From IMG/VR virus record IMGVR_UViG_3300029982_000016, positions 1 through 64,000 of that record: DNA of 64,000 bases. The stretch is one strand, 5' to 3'. Under the pieces are notes generated by a model. The model did not search any database. It was not told the origin of the DNA and saw nothing but the letters and a program-made list of their open reading frames with translations. Both the position numbers and the translations under genes were made by a program. This stretch comes from a virus. Each line of letters opens with the position of its first letter. Position 1 is the stretch's first letter. Shown piece by piece: positions 10,077-20,308 of this stretch.

Positions 10077-10853
10077 TTATTGACCTACTAACTGGGATGA
10101 CGTGGTTAAGGCAAAGCTCACGGAGGTCGCATTTGGCGTACCATAAGAGGTTAAGTCTGCCGCAATGGAAATAGAAGTCGGATCAACTGTAGTAGTTTGC
10201 AGGTTTTGTATATCTTTTAACATCTCTTGCGGGTCGAGATGCTGCACAGTCCTTTGAGCCGATTGAATACTTTTCAGATTCTGAAGAGCCGTCATAACTT
10301 GATTCGAAACGTCCGCATCTGTGATTGTCACCCCAAATCTTTTACCCACATAACTCTTAATTGGACAGGTGAATTGGGGGTAGAACCCACACTGAGAGGT
10401 TAGTACCATCTTCAACACCCGTTGAACCATTTTATCGGTGCCGACCGTATGGATAACCGACCCATTGCTGGCTGGCTTAATATCATTCAACTGCCCTGCT
10501 GTCCCACATTTCAAACAAAAGTTCTTGACCGTGATGTAAGAAACCTCAATAAGAGGCACATACCAACGAATCGGTTTGTTAAACATGATTTTGTAGAACT
10601 GGTTAGGGTTGTCGGTCTGGACCCGGTTAATGTCAGGGGTGATTTTGTACCCATAGGTTAGATCATTCGGTTGAATGAGTTGGCCTCCGATATACACCTC
10701 GACCTGATTGACGCCGTTAATTGGGGCACGCATGTTCATGACCACATTACTAGCAACATGCAGCGTCATAAAATCTTCCCAATCAATAACATATCTCTCA
10801 AATGACTGTTGATGGTCACATGGAGCCAACCGAATGTTGAAATCATAACTCAT
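10077..10853 (-). CDS. Putative baseplate-associated protein with Cys pairs
   Basis: A 258-aa protein immediately upstream of the J-like gene. Its start overlaps the upstream stop by one base (TAATG at 10853). No family recognised. The sequence is beta-rich, with an early stretch reading VYIGGQLI and PNDLTYGYKI and a pair FCLKC near residues 112-116. Further Cys residues (QCGFYPQFTCPIKSYVG) follow around 154-170. The C-terminal 60 residues are Ser/Thr/Gln-rich. The tight junctions place it in the same translation unit as the baseplate proteins, so a wedge or connector role is likely but unproven. Confidence 0.5.
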   Translation of the reverse strand: MSYDFNIRLAPCDHQQSFERYVIDWEDFMTLHVASNVVMNMRAPINGVNQVEVYIGGQLIQPNDLTYGYKITPDINRVQTDNPNQFYKIMFNKPIRWYVPLIEVSYITVKNFCLKCGTAGQLNDIKPASNGSVIHTVGTDKMVQRVLKMVLTSQCGFYPQFTCPIKSYVGKRFGVTITDADVSNQVMTALQNLKSIQSAQRTVQHLDPQEMLKDIQNLQTTTVDPTSISIAADLTSYGTPNATSVSFALTTSSQLVGQ

Positions 10854-11548
10854 TAAGTTTCGACGGCTCCTTGTTCCTTGATATTGATTGGCATTCCCAA
10901 TGAGGGGTCAGTATGCATCATCTGTTCTAACTCCCAAGTAGTTGGGGTATCGGCTTGATGGACACGGAAATACGGTTGACCCTTGTACAAACTGTTAATG
11001 TCATCTACTAGAACGGCTACGTACTCAGGTTTCGAGAAATAACTGTTGATTTTTGCCAACAGAGGCTGAAGTGTCTCAGGAGAATCATTATTCGAGGTCG
11101 AGTTCGCCGGTTGGATGAAATCATGAGCGTGCTGAGCCATATCCTCATTCTTCTCGATTAGACACCGCACCTGATTCATGTGAAACACAGCCTCTTCATC
11201 CCGTTGAAGCATGTCCTTGAATCTGGTCTTAACCTTACTCATCATCACCATGGGAAGATGGTCGTTATCATAGGGGTAAGCGAAGTGGCCGTATTGCCCC
11301 GGCTTCCAAAGAGTTTTGGAAAAGGTAGGTGCAAGGTGTTGATCGTTCAACGTGTTGTAATACTGTTCCAACACTCCCGCAGTTTTTCTAAGCTGTTGGG
11401 CTCGAATCTGATAGAACTGGGAGATGGGTGCGAAGTTATTTTGACGATCAGACACCCAAGACTGAAAGGCACTCCACTGACTAGCTGAGAAGTGCCCTAA
11501 AAAATTGAACGGTGGGTGTGCGTACGCATACACGAAACTATCGGACAT
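10853..11548 (-). CDS. Hypothetical tail-module protein
   Basis: A 231-aa soluble, mostly helical protein with no family I recognise. Aromatic residues are frequent near the N-terminus (HPPFNFLGHF, SQWSAFQSW), followed by predicted helices around residues 40-160 and a proline-bearing C-terminus. No transmembrane segment or signal peptide. It lies between an Ig-like giant and baseplate genes with only a 19-nt gap upstream, and overlaps the next start by one base. A structural or assembly role is inferred from position only. Confidence 0.5.
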   Translation of the reverse strand: MSDSFVYAYAHPPFNFLGHFSASQWSAFQSWVSDRQNNFAPISQFYQIRAQQLRKTAGVLEQYYNTLNDQHLAPTFSKTLWKPGQYGHFAYPYDNDHLPMVMMSKVKTRFKDMLQRDEEAVFHMNQVRCLIEKNEDMAQHAHDFIQPANSTSNNDSPETLQPLLAKINSYFSKPEYVAVLVDDINSLYKGQPYFRVHQADTPTTWELEQMMHTDPSLGMPINIKEQGAVET

Positions 11549-11567
11549 ACTGTCGTATTTCTCCTAA

Positions 11568-13787
11568 TTAAGGATGTGTTACGGTGTATACCGTAGTCGA
11601 AGTGTAGCTACAAGTTAGACCACTTACGTTGTCAGTCGCGGTAAACCCAAGATAGTTACCTGCTGGGTCGCCAAGAAACGAATTAGGGTTGAATGTAAAG
11701 GTGAATGTTTGCAGATAACCAGCAGTAGAACCTATAGTGGCTGGAATGGAGGATGTTTGACTTCCCGTTCCGATAGTCCCTGAACCCGAGGCTCCAACTG
11801 GTTGGTATTTGAAAATACAAGTCACTGAATCATTTGTGGCTACTGTAAACACAGTTGCGGTTGCAGTAACTGACGTAGTGGTATATGGATAGGTAGGGCC
11901 AGATGGCGAGACAGAAAAACTCTGAGCACTAGGAGGCAAATACGTGGAACCATTTGCTGTTATAGTCCCAACATTCCCACTAATATAAGTGATAGTGTTA
12001 GTCACAAACGTGTCGCCACTAAGGTAAGTGAGAGTCCCCGACACAGTGAGGCTAACAGTCAAGGTCTGATTTGATGTGGCTAAGGGGGCAGTAAAGGGTA
12101 CGTTCCACCCTGTAAGCCACCCACCGGAATCTAAGTTAGGAGAAGGGCTTCCGGTTGAGGTAGCGCCGGTAATCGAGCAACTACAATTGACTGTGTTTCC
12201 TGTACCAAACGCTCCCTGCTGCTGAGGTGAAAACGCCTTACTCAGTGAGATAACTAACGTATAGCTATTCCCATTGGCTGTAATTGTAGTAGGTGAGATG
12301 GATGCCACTGAAGGATTGTTCATATAATCCACCTCGAAATTAAAGGTGTTCCCCCCCGTTGAACCCGCTGGAACAAAGAGGTCGAAAGAGTTGTTCGAGT
12401 TGTTGAACCAAGCAACATCATCCGCCGTGACGATCAAGCTAGTGGAAAGCACGCGGGATGCACTAGTTGAGTTGGCCGTAGTCCCATTGTAATTCAACGA
12501 GAAGTCAGAGCCGTTATACGACACACCAAATAATCCCTGATAGGCATTGTTATCCGCCGAGGATAGCTGGAATCCGACCGGGGCATACGCTGTTTTATTA
12601 ACCGAGTTTCCATTATAGGTCTGAAATGTGTAAGTGCTGCTGGATGCGCTGTTGTACAAAAGCAAATTACCACTGGTTCCTTCAAGCACAGGGCAGTATG
12701 ATTTCGAGGTATACGTAACCCCTGATATGTTAACCGTCAGAGTGATTGGGCTTCCCGTAAACTGGAAGTTGGTAACTCCACCAGCCGGGGTGATTGTAAG
12801 AACACCAGAAGGGGTGCTGGCAGGAGGAGGAGTGACAACACTGGTGGTTACCGGGTAGTTGGTGGGTACACTATTACCCCCGAATGATGTGGTCGCGTTG
12901 TCAAAACTGAGGCACATAGTACGTCCGCTGTGGTACCAGTAGTCATAATCAACTTCCATCGGATAGATACCCGCTGAAGGGAAGTTGACGCTAATTGAAG
13001 TAACAGGTTCCGGATAGGAGATGTTGTTGTATGGAAACCATGGCAAAAGCGGGAAGCCGCTATATGCGGTCATTGTCTGACCTGCGGGTGGGATGTTACT
13101 CCCTGTGGAATAAAACGGAGCCGAAGCAAAGGGCGTGCCGCCGAATAGTCCACCAATACCCACTAACACTTGGTGCTTGTTTTGCACGTTAATAGTGTGT
13201 GTTCCAGCGGTCGGAACAATTATGTTGCACAAAAACACCGCATTAAAGTTAGTGCTTACAGAAGGGAAAGGGCTGGTCGATCCTACAATACCACCAGTGG
13301 CAGTCAGAGTCTCCCAAGTGAGGGGGTTACTATTACCAATCCCTCCCGCGTCAAGGACCAAGGAGTTACCTACCGCTGAGCCAACATACCCATAGCTGGT
13401 AGAAAGAACCGCCAACCCGTTGCCATTACTGGAGGCTAAGCCTGATTGGATGCCCAAAGATGTGACTGCCGGGTCAGCCGGGTTGAACTTAGGGTAGTTC
13501 TGAATAGCGGTGACCGTATTTGAGTCATTCCACATATAGGCCGTGACCGGGCCAATTTGAATCTGTCCATTTGTGCCCTGCCAACTCACCTCAGCCGAGT
13601 TCGAGGTATAGGCAGTTCCTGCGATGGTCCCACTTCCACTAAGAGTGTCAGTACCCCCGTGAGCCCCAGTGTAGGAGAACGTGGCTGATCCAGTGCCTGT
13701 GGAAGTATTTACCGGCACCGATACAGTGATAGTTTGTGGGTTAACCCCTCCTACCGTGACTGTGACTGTTTCGTATTGAGTACCCAT
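11568..13787 (-). CDS. Ig-like, Ser/Thr/Gly-rich fibre or adhesin protein
   Basis: A 739-aa protein of almost pure beta-sandwich composition: Thr, Ser, Gly, Val and Tyr dominate and charged residues are rare. The N-terminal about 75 residues form one Ig-like unit (GVNPQTITVSVPV, GSGTIAGTAYTS). The middle resembles a carbohydrate-binding or PA14-like shell (TAGTHTINVQNKHQVLVGIG, PMEVDYDYWYHSGR around residues 195-285), and several Ig-like units follow to the end. No signal peptide. It lies 14 nt downstream of the 2158-aa Ig giant, so the two are probably assembled together. A role in surface attachment is inferred. Confidence 0.55.
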   Translation of the reverse strand: MGTQYETVTVTVGGVNPQTITVSVPVNTSTGTGSATFSYTGAHGGTDTLSGSGTIAGTAYTSNSAEVSWQGTNGQIQIGPVTAYMWNDSNTVTAIQNYPKFNPADPAVTSLGIQSGLASSNGNGLAVLSTSYGYVGSAVGNSLVLDAGGIGNSNPLTWETLTATGGIVGSTSPFPSVSTNFNAVFLCNIIVPTAGTHTINVQNKHQVLVGIGGLFGGTPFASAPFYSTGSNIPPAGQTMTAYSGFPLLPWFPYNNISYPEPVTSISVNFPSAGIYPMEVDYDYWYHSGRTMCLSFDNATTSFGGNSVPTNYPVTTSVVTPPPASTPSGVLTITPAGGVTNFQFTGSPITLTVNISGVTYTSKSYCPVLEGTSGNLLLYNSASSSTYTFQTYNGNSVNKTAYAPVGFQLSSADNNAYQGLFGVSYNGSDFSLNYNGTTANSTSASRVLSTSLIVTADDVAWFNNSNNSFDLFVPAGSTGGNTFNFEVDYMNNPSVASISPTTITANGNSYTLVISLSKAFSPQQQGAFGTGNTVNCSCSITGATSTGSPSPNLDSGGWLTGWNVPFTAPLATSNQTLTVSLTVSGTLTYLSGDTFVTNTITYISGNVGTITANGSTYLPPSAQSFSVSPSGPTYPYTTTSVTATATVFTVATNDSVTCIFKYQPVGASGSGTIGTGSQTSSIPATIGSTAGYLQTFTFTFNPNSFLGDPAGNYLGFTATDNVSGLTCSYTSTTVYTVTHP

Positions 13788-13801
13788 TTTTAATATACCT
13801 C

Positions 13802-16800
13802 TTAACTAGTAAGTTGCGTCGGGAATGTGTTGGTCGCGGCGGCACGCAGAGTCCCATCGCTATATACCATCCACTTAAAGGTTCCAGTAACTGTTACACC
13901 AGAATCCACTACCGTAATTCCAAATGAGTTATCTCCAGTAGCTCCCGAAGAGAAAGGGCCAGAGATGCTGATATAAGCAACACCACCCGTCAGCGACACC
14001 ACCGTGGCTGTAAACCCGGAGTTGCTGATCGAGATACCCCCTTGCAAAGCTGACATACTCGTTGTGATTACCCCTGTTGCCACCACATAAAACGAGTAGT
14101 TAGGACGAGGGTTGACAGATGCGGTGTTGCCGGTATCAATAAACCCAAGATAGTTAGTTGATAGACTATCTGTGTAATCAATTCCCGTATACAGTGTAAG
14201 ACCACTGATGAAAGTCAACGACAAAGCTTTATCTACATAAGACCCAATACTGTCAGTTACGCGGAAAGTGATAACCTTTGTGCCAACTTGACTTGTAGCC
14301 CCAGAAATTATCCCGGTGCTTGTTGCCAGACTCAACCCTGATGGAAGCGAGTTGGCTGATACTGGGGAGACCGCCCACGTGTAGGATGGAACCCCACCTG
14401 TTGCCGCCAAAGGTGCAGTGTATGAGACTCCTGCTGTCCCCTGAGCTAACGGAGAGTTAGTTGTGATTTGTAGAGTAGACGCCGAGACAATGAGGCCAAG
14501 GGTAACTTGGTCTATATCAGTGGGGCTTAAACTATCTGCCACTTGGAAAACGACGCTGCCATTAAACGCTGAACCGCTGGTGCCAGAGATTGCCCCTGAG
14601 GAGGATAACGTATAAGGGAATGAAGTTGGCGTGCTCGATATGACGCTCCAAGTAAATGGTGTGTTATATCCTGCGGCAGTCAACTGGTACGGTGTTCCCC
14701 CGTTATAGCTCAATGACACAACACCTTGTGGTAAAGAGGTTGTGGTTATGTGAAGGGTAGACGCTGTGTTAAGAGAAAGCGTTATCGAGGCTGGATTTCC
14801 AATAGCGTCAGTCGCAGAGATAATCACAGGGTAAGAGGTTAATACAGAGGTGGTCGAACCTGAGATAATAGCTGTCACCCCTTGGTCAGCCGAATTGGCC
14901 TGTAACGTGAGGCCAGTCGGGAGGGGGTTTGGGCTGCTCAAATCAACACGCCACGACACAGGAAGATAGGGGACAGGTGCGGTGCCCACTGCCCTCAAAT
15001 TCCCTTGATAAGGAGCGCCACGGTCGATTACACCAACACCTGATGCATCAATGGACATACCACCCTGAGCCCCTGTCTGAAGTGCGAAAGGCTTTGAAGC
15101 GGTGCCTAGACTACTGTCCTGAACTACGACGGTGATGGACGTAACAGTAATAATGCTTGAGGTTGTACCCGAAATGACCCCGGTGGACGCATTGATAGAA
15201 ATACCGGAAAGGGGAAGCTGAGCGCATGTCCAGTTATATGGCGTTGTGCCGCCGACTGCGACAACCTGAAAAGAATAAGGAACACCTATCTGAATTGTAG
15301 GCAACACTGTTGTTTGAATGGTAACAGCGTTGACGATGGTGAAGGGTATAGAGCGTGATGCCGTTACACCTCTTGAATCAGTGACAGTGAAACCAAGGGT
15401 TGTAGTGGAAGCCCCGCCCGTGGGGGTTCCAGACAGCGTACCTGTGCTGGTACTGAATGACATACCTGCGGGTGTGGATGTAATCGACCATGTGTACGGC
15501 TGAGCCGGGGGAGAGAAGGGAATACCCCCAAAGCCTTGAAGCTGGAACGATCCCCCATCGTACGGCTGACCTGTAACTGCCGTTGGCAATGATGAAGTCA
15601 GAATGACCAGTGGGTTAATGTAATCGACAAAGAGGCGATGATATAAGGTGGCCGACTTACCACTAGATGTGGTGAGGCGGAACCAAATATCGAAGTACCC
15701 CGCCTCAGTGGGCGTTCCCACAATTGAAACAAAGTTACCTGAAGGATCAACCAATAAAGAGAGTCCAATAGGTAGACGGCCACGATAGACAGTGCATACA
15801 GTAACAGGGGTAGAGGTAGAGATGGTGCTTGCCCCCGCCGTGATAGCTGTCTGCGTTTGTCCATCCACAATGTTGTCGGTGAGTTGAAAAGCATTGTTTT
15901 GAGTGTCCCATACAATGGTCACTGTGCCTTGAATAACACTGTTAATGTCAATGTACTCAATGATGCTCTGGCCGGTGGCTATCGCGCCGAGGACACCATA
16001 GATCAACATGGTGTTGGAATCAAACGAAAGACCCGTGGGCAGTGATGAGCCAAGTTGAACACGGGCTGTGAGACCCGCGAGATTAACTGTTGGAGAGTTG
16101 AACCAAGGCTTGAGTGGATTCAATCCCACAAAACCCCCAACAATATACGGACGGGTGTTGCATTGTACCGTCCCAATGCTGCTTGTTCCACTATGCGACA
16201 GCAGAGTGTATTCACGAGTGACGGTTGCCACCTGACTGCTACCCTGAAGGATTGGAAGCTGAACAGGTACCTGAATGTTTAGAGACGACGTAGGCGGACC
16301 GGAGACTGTTGCAGCCGGTGAGCCCGAGCCAGTGATAGTTAGTGTTAAGCCATCACTTAAAGTCGTAGTGCTTGGTTGAATTGAGAATCCGGACAGACTG
16401 CCGATGACATCATGAGTTATAGATGTGGTGTCTCCTGAACCCCAAAAATTATCAAAAAACGCTTGAGGAATATACACCGCACTAACCGGGGTTTTCACTC
16501 GGTACTGAACAGGCCCGTGGGCAACAGGAGCGGGAATAGTCCCGCTGCTATCAAGCACTGTGGCATTGAACGAGGCCAGTGTACCAACAGCCGAGGTTGT
16601 GGGGCTAACGATGAATTCGACCTGACCATTAACAAGAGTGACCCCGGAGTCTGTGGGGGAGCTTAGTGTGTATGGATAGTGACCTCCATACACCGGAACA
16701 GCCAACTTGTACTGCTCACTCGCAGAGATGACTGGCTGGTCAACCGGACCGAAAGCAAGAGCGGCAGGAGCTAGACTCATGCTGAAGTTACTCGATGCCT

Positions 16801-19800
16801 TCGCGCTAATGGCATCCGTAACCTGCACAACGAAATTATAAGTCTCGGTGTATCCTGATTCAGGAAACTCTGAGGTATAAGTGCAGGGGACGCCCCCTAA
16901 CACCCCCAAATTAGGGTCGATGGTCATGCCAACCGGAAGAGCCCCCGCCACAATCTCCCAAGTGTAAGGGGCCAACCCACCAGTATTTGAAATTTGAGTG
17001 AGAGTGCCGGGATACCTTGTCCCCACAACCGCAGTGGGGAGAGGAAGGTTAGCAACAATAAGCAAATCGGTTGGAATTGTAAATGTCAGAGTGGTTTCTG
17101 CAATATACGCAGGGCTGCTACTATCCATGCAAGCGAAGGTGACAGGGAACGCACCGAGTGCTGTCGGGGTTCCACTAATCGTACCATCCACATTCATCTT
17201 GAGCCCCGGAGGCAAACCAGTAGCAAACCAACTGTAACCTAAGGTGCCACCAGATGCTTGCATTTTAAACTCTTGCATCGGCTTACCAACATAAGAGGTT
17301 GATGGCAAGGTGATTGTAGTGATAGCCACAGGAGAGGATGAAGTGGCTGAGTTAACCTCAAGAACGTAAATAGGGTCGATCAATTCCTTGGCATGTGGAC
17401 GACCCATCATCGGGAACACATCAATCGCCATGGTGTTGAGCAACGAACTGGCATTAGAGAATCGTGACGTGGCAACCATCAGTTTGAGTTCATTAGTGAC
17501 TGTATCGCGAGCGATAGAACGAACGATCACCTCATACGGCTGGGGCGTAGCTAAGCCGCCTGAGGCATTTACAATTTCAAAACCATTGCTACCGCCGATA
17601 CCAAGCGTGCCGGTTAAATTGTTCTGCGTAGTGGCACCGGGGTTGTACTGTTGGTCAACCACATAAATCTGCTGTGTAAACTGCCGACGTAGCTTTACCG
17701 GAGGGTTTGCTGTACTAAAATCATTTTGAGTTTGAACCACAACGTCCAAAGCGCCGGAGATATTGAATGACTTCGCAACAGAACGTGTGCTAAGTGGCAA
17801 CCACCCGGTCGAAGTGTTATCAGGGAACAAAACTTGCCACGAACCCGCGACATCGTAGTTTGGGTTTAGCGTGATGGTCAGAGTCTGTCCAAGCAGCAGA
17901 TTTGTACTGCTAAGCGTGAGGTTTGCGGCTTGTATAGAAGCAGGGAATACATGACTTGAGTCCCATGGGTTTGAGTTGAGCGCGATGGAAGAGTTGGCGG
18001 TCAGAGCCGTCATATTCATGGCATAGTCACCAACCCCTAACCCCTCTTCAAACACACGAGCGGATGCTGTGCCACCATTTTCAAGGCCGGTGTTGAATAC
18101 CGTAATCAAAGTACCAACAGACGGTGGAGTTTGTAGCGTTATGTTCCACCCTGAATATGCGGTGTACGCTCCATTTACCGTGTAGGGTTGCCAGTTTGCC
18201 GTAAGCTCATAGTTCTCGTCAATAACAGCGATGGTCGGGGCTGGTAGAAGGTTTGTTGCCTGAGCGATGGAACTGGAAATAACAGCCAAAGGCACCGAGT
18301 AAGAGGTACCGTAATAGCTCGTTCCATAGACACTGTACACAGATGATCCCACCTGTTGAACAACAGCGGAAGTGTCGCTAGTCACCGTGACTATCGAGGT
18401 GGATGTGGGAAACCCCTTTGCGAGATATAGGGCCGATGGAGTCCCTGTTGTCCCCCAAGAAATCGTAAATGTGGTATTGTCCTGAACCGAACCGACCGAT
18501 GATGTGGGGTTCGTAATCTGGAGTTGAGAAGCCACTTGAGTGACTGTCATGGTAACGACATTACTATAACTACGCTGATAACCTGCTGCTGTCGCCGCTA
18601 CAACAAACTTGTAAACACCGGGGGTGAGGGCGTTACCCGCAATCTGATTCGAAGTGTTGATGTACAAACCATCAGGTGCCCCGAGAACACCAGTACCAAA
18701 CTCCGAGCCACCAATTAACTCGTACGTGGCTGCAACTGTGGCACTAGTTAAAGCGTTTGTTGCCGACAATTGAATTGGAGAAATGTTAGTGCCAGTGGAT
18801 GTGTTGAGCGTAGAAGATACCCCGCCGACCACCAAGGGGGTGTTACCCAAGCATTCAAACAAGACCTGAGTATACCCTTGACGAGTGGGTGATCCTGATG
18901 GCACATTCGAGGCAGAAATCTGCAACGCCCATTTGTTGCCAATAGCGGTGCCAGAGGGGAACTGGAAAGATACTGTAGTGGTAGGTACACCTGAATCAAT
19001 GGACAGGCCCGTGTTTGTAATGGTTGGGCTGGCAAGCGCCGTTTCTATCGAGGACTGCCCTCCTGCACTAACTGTAAAGTACAAAGTCTCTGAAGAATTG
19101 AAGCCATCAGGAGAGGCCAAAGTGATGGTTAAAGTCTGACCCGCGTATCCAACCACCTTACTTGGCGTTGACCCAAACGGAGGTGTGACTCCCACTTTTA
19201 TAGCAGCCGTGGTGAGCCAACTGGAACTCATCCCACTCGGTCCAAGTTCATTGAAGTTTACAGTCTTAAGCCCACTCGTGACAGGTGCTCCGTGGGCATC
19301 CAGAATTTGAAGATGAACTGCCCCGGTAGAGGTGGTCGATGCGATGCTATAGGTGGCTGATGTGCTGGATAGAGTACCCCCTCCGCTAAGTACAATAGTC
19401 CCGTCGCCTGTTGTCCACTGATACTGCAAAGGGGTAGCAACTGGTGTCCCTGACGCTTGCAGATTGCCGAGAAGCACAGCAACATCAGCATCCACCTCAA
19501 GGAGCCCTGAAGTTGTGTTGAAGTATGCTCCAAGGCCAAAATCCAGCGTACCTGCTTTTTGCGTTTGAGACTGAACCGAGAGGTTAAGCTGATATGCACG
19601 ATCAGGTTCATCATAAAATGAACCGGGTTGATACGCATAAAGAATTAGAGGAACTGTGACCGGAGAGGATGTATCAAGTTGCAACCCCCCAATCAGGTCA
19701 GTGGCCGCAAAGGGGGAATTACCGAAGTGGGGTTCAGAAACGCGAAGTACCAGTTGATCCTCGTTCGAGGTGACAAAATTCAACCCCGTGGGGAGGGTGG

Positions 19801-20278
19801 GAAGAATAAAACTACATTCAGATTGCACTGACTGAGATGGGCCATAACCCAAAATTTCAATGTCGCCCACTGTGCTATCGTACGATGGGATCGTCAGTGT
19901 TGTTCCACTAACTATAGAACTGGCAACCGGAGCAATCGAGAATGGGTTCTTAATCTCTAGGAAGATTGGGAAAGAGACCGCTGGGTTGACCCCATCAGTA
20001 CAGGAAACAAAGAACTCGTAAGGATTAGATTGATACTGGGCTCCCGTAAAAGATAACGTGCAGACTGTACCTGCGGTGTTAACCGCAAGAGTAAACCAAG
20101 AGGGGGTAGCCTCACTCAATGTCCATGTGGCCGTGCCTTGAAGGCCCGTCACGGTAAGCGTGCCAAGGGTTCCTGAGCCCAAGGACACGACACGAACCGC
20201 CAGCCCACTGTTGTTCGAGGCTAGTGGAAGAACCAAATTGGCTTGTGCCGCAAAATTTGCTGTTAATGTAAGGCTCAT
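13802..20278 (-). CDS. Giant tail-associated protein with many putative Ig (He_PIG) repeats
   Basis: A 2158-aa protein, the largest in the window. Repeats of about 90 residues carry the He_PIG hallmark L-P-x-G-[LM]-x-[FIL]...G.[IL].G.P, for example LPPGLKMNVDGTISGTP near residue 1016, LPVGMTID near 1114, LPTGLSFD near 1416 and LPIGLSLL near 1503, with further copies towards the C-terminus separated by ITTSSLP-type linkers. There is no signal peptide, so export is by virion assembly rather than secretion. Ig-like domains on phage virions are known to bind surface glycans weakly. A chain this long could form a whole fibre or a collar. Clean ATG at 20278; 30 nt after the upstream fibre gene. Confidence 0.7.
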   Translation of the reverse strand: MSLTLTANFAAQANLVLPLASNNSGLAVRVVSLGSGTLGTLTVTGLQGTATWTLSEATPSWFTLAVNTAGTVCTLSFTGAQYQSNPYEFFVSCTDGVNPAVSFPIFLEIKNPFSIAPVASSIVSGTTLTIPSYDSTVGDIEILGYGPSQSVQSECSFILPTLPTGLNFVTSNEDQLVLRVSEPHFGNSPFAATDLIGGLQLDTSSPVTVPLILYAYQPGSFYDEPDRAYQLNLSVQSQTQKAGTLDFGLGAYFNTTSGLLEVDADVAVLLGNLQASGTPVATPLQYQWTTGDGTIVLSGGGTLSSTSATYSIASTTSTGAVHLQILDAHGAPVTSGLKTVNFNELGPSGMSSSWLTTAAIKVGVTPPFGSTPSKVVGYAGQTLTITLASPDGFNSSETLYFTVSAGGQSSIETALASPTITNTGLSIDSGVPTTTVSFQFPSGTAIGNKWALQISASNVPSGSPTRQGYTQVLFECLGNTPLVVGGVSSTLNTSTGTNISPIQLSATNALTSATVAATYELIGGSEFGTGVLGAPDGLYINTSNQIAGNALTPGVYKFVVAATAAGYQRSYSNVVTMTVTQVASQLQITNPTSSVGSVQDNTTFTISWGTTGTPSALYLAKGFPTSTSIVTVTSDTSAVVQQVGSSVYSVYGTSYYGTSYSVPLAVISSSIAQATNLLPAPTIAVIDENYELTANWQPYTVNGAYTAYSGWNITLQTPPSVGTLITVFNTGLENGGTASARVFEEGLGVGDYAMNMTALTANSSIALNSNPWDSSHVFPASIQAANLTLSSTNLLLGQTLTITLNPNYDVAGSWQVLFPDNTSTGWLPLSTRSVAKSFNISGALDVVVQTQNDFSTANPPVKLRRQFTQQIYVVDQQYNPGATTQNNLTGTLGIGGSNGFEIVNASGGLATPQPYEVIVRSIARDTVTNELKLMVATSRFSNASSLLNTMAIDVFPMMGRPHAKELIDPIYVLEVNSATSSSPVAITTITLPSTSYVGKPMQEFKMQASGGTLGYSWFATGLPPGLKMNVDGTISGTPTALGAFPVTFACMDSSSPAYIAETTLTFTIPTDLLIVANLPLPTAVVGTRYPGTLTQISNTGGLAPYTWEIVAGALPVGMTIDPNLGVLGGVPCTYTSEFPESGYTETYNFVVQVTDAISAKASSNFSMSLAPAALAFGPVDQPVISASEQYKLAVPVYGGHYPYTLSSPTDSGVTLVNGQVEFIVSPTTSAVGTLASFNATVLDSSGTIPAPVAHGPVQYRVKTPVSAVYIPQAFFDNFWGSGDTTSITHDVIGSLSGFSIQPSTTTLSDGLTLTITGSGSPAATVSGPPTSSLNIQVPVQLPILQGSSQVATVTREYTLLSHSGTSSIGTVQCNTRPYIVGGFVGLNPLKPWFNSPTVNLAGLTARVQLGSSLPTGLSFDSNTMLIYGVLGAIATGQSIIEYIDINSVIQGTVTIVWDTQNNAFQLTDNIVDGQTQTAITAGASTISTSTPVTVCTVYRGRLPIGLSLLVDPSGNFVSIVGTPTEAGYFDIWFRLTTSSGKSATLYHRLFVDYINPLVILTSSLPTAVTGQPYDGGSFQLQGFGGIPFSPPAQPYTWSITSTPAGMSFSTSTGTLSGTPTGGASTTTLGFTVTDSRGVTASRSIPFTIVNAVTIQTTVLPTIQIGVPYSFQVVAVGGTTPYNWTCAQLPLSGISINASTGVISGTTSSIITVTSITVVVQDSSLGTASKPFALQTGAQGGMSIDASGVGVIDRGAPYQGNLRAVGTAPVPYLPVSWRVDLSSPNPLPTGLTLQANSADQGVTAIISGSTTSVLTSYPVIISATDAIGNPASITLSLNTASTLHITTTSLPQGVVSLSYNGGTPYQLTAAGYNTPFTWSVISSTPTSFPYTLSSSGAISGTSGSAFNGSVVFQVADSLSPTDIDQVTLGLIVSASTLQITTNSPLAQGTAGVSYTAPLAATGGVPSYTWAVSPVSANSLPSGLSLATSTGIISGATSQVGTKVITFRVTDSIGSYVDKALSLTFISGLTLYTGIDYTDSLSTNYLGFIDTGNTASVNPRPNYSFYVVATGVITTSMSALQGGISISNSGFTATVVSLTGGVAYISISGPFSSGATGDNSFGITVVDSGVTVTGTFKWMVYSDGTLRAAATNTFPTQLTS

Positions 20279-20308
20279 TTTTTACCTATCTTTGCTTTAT
20301 GTCGTCTA

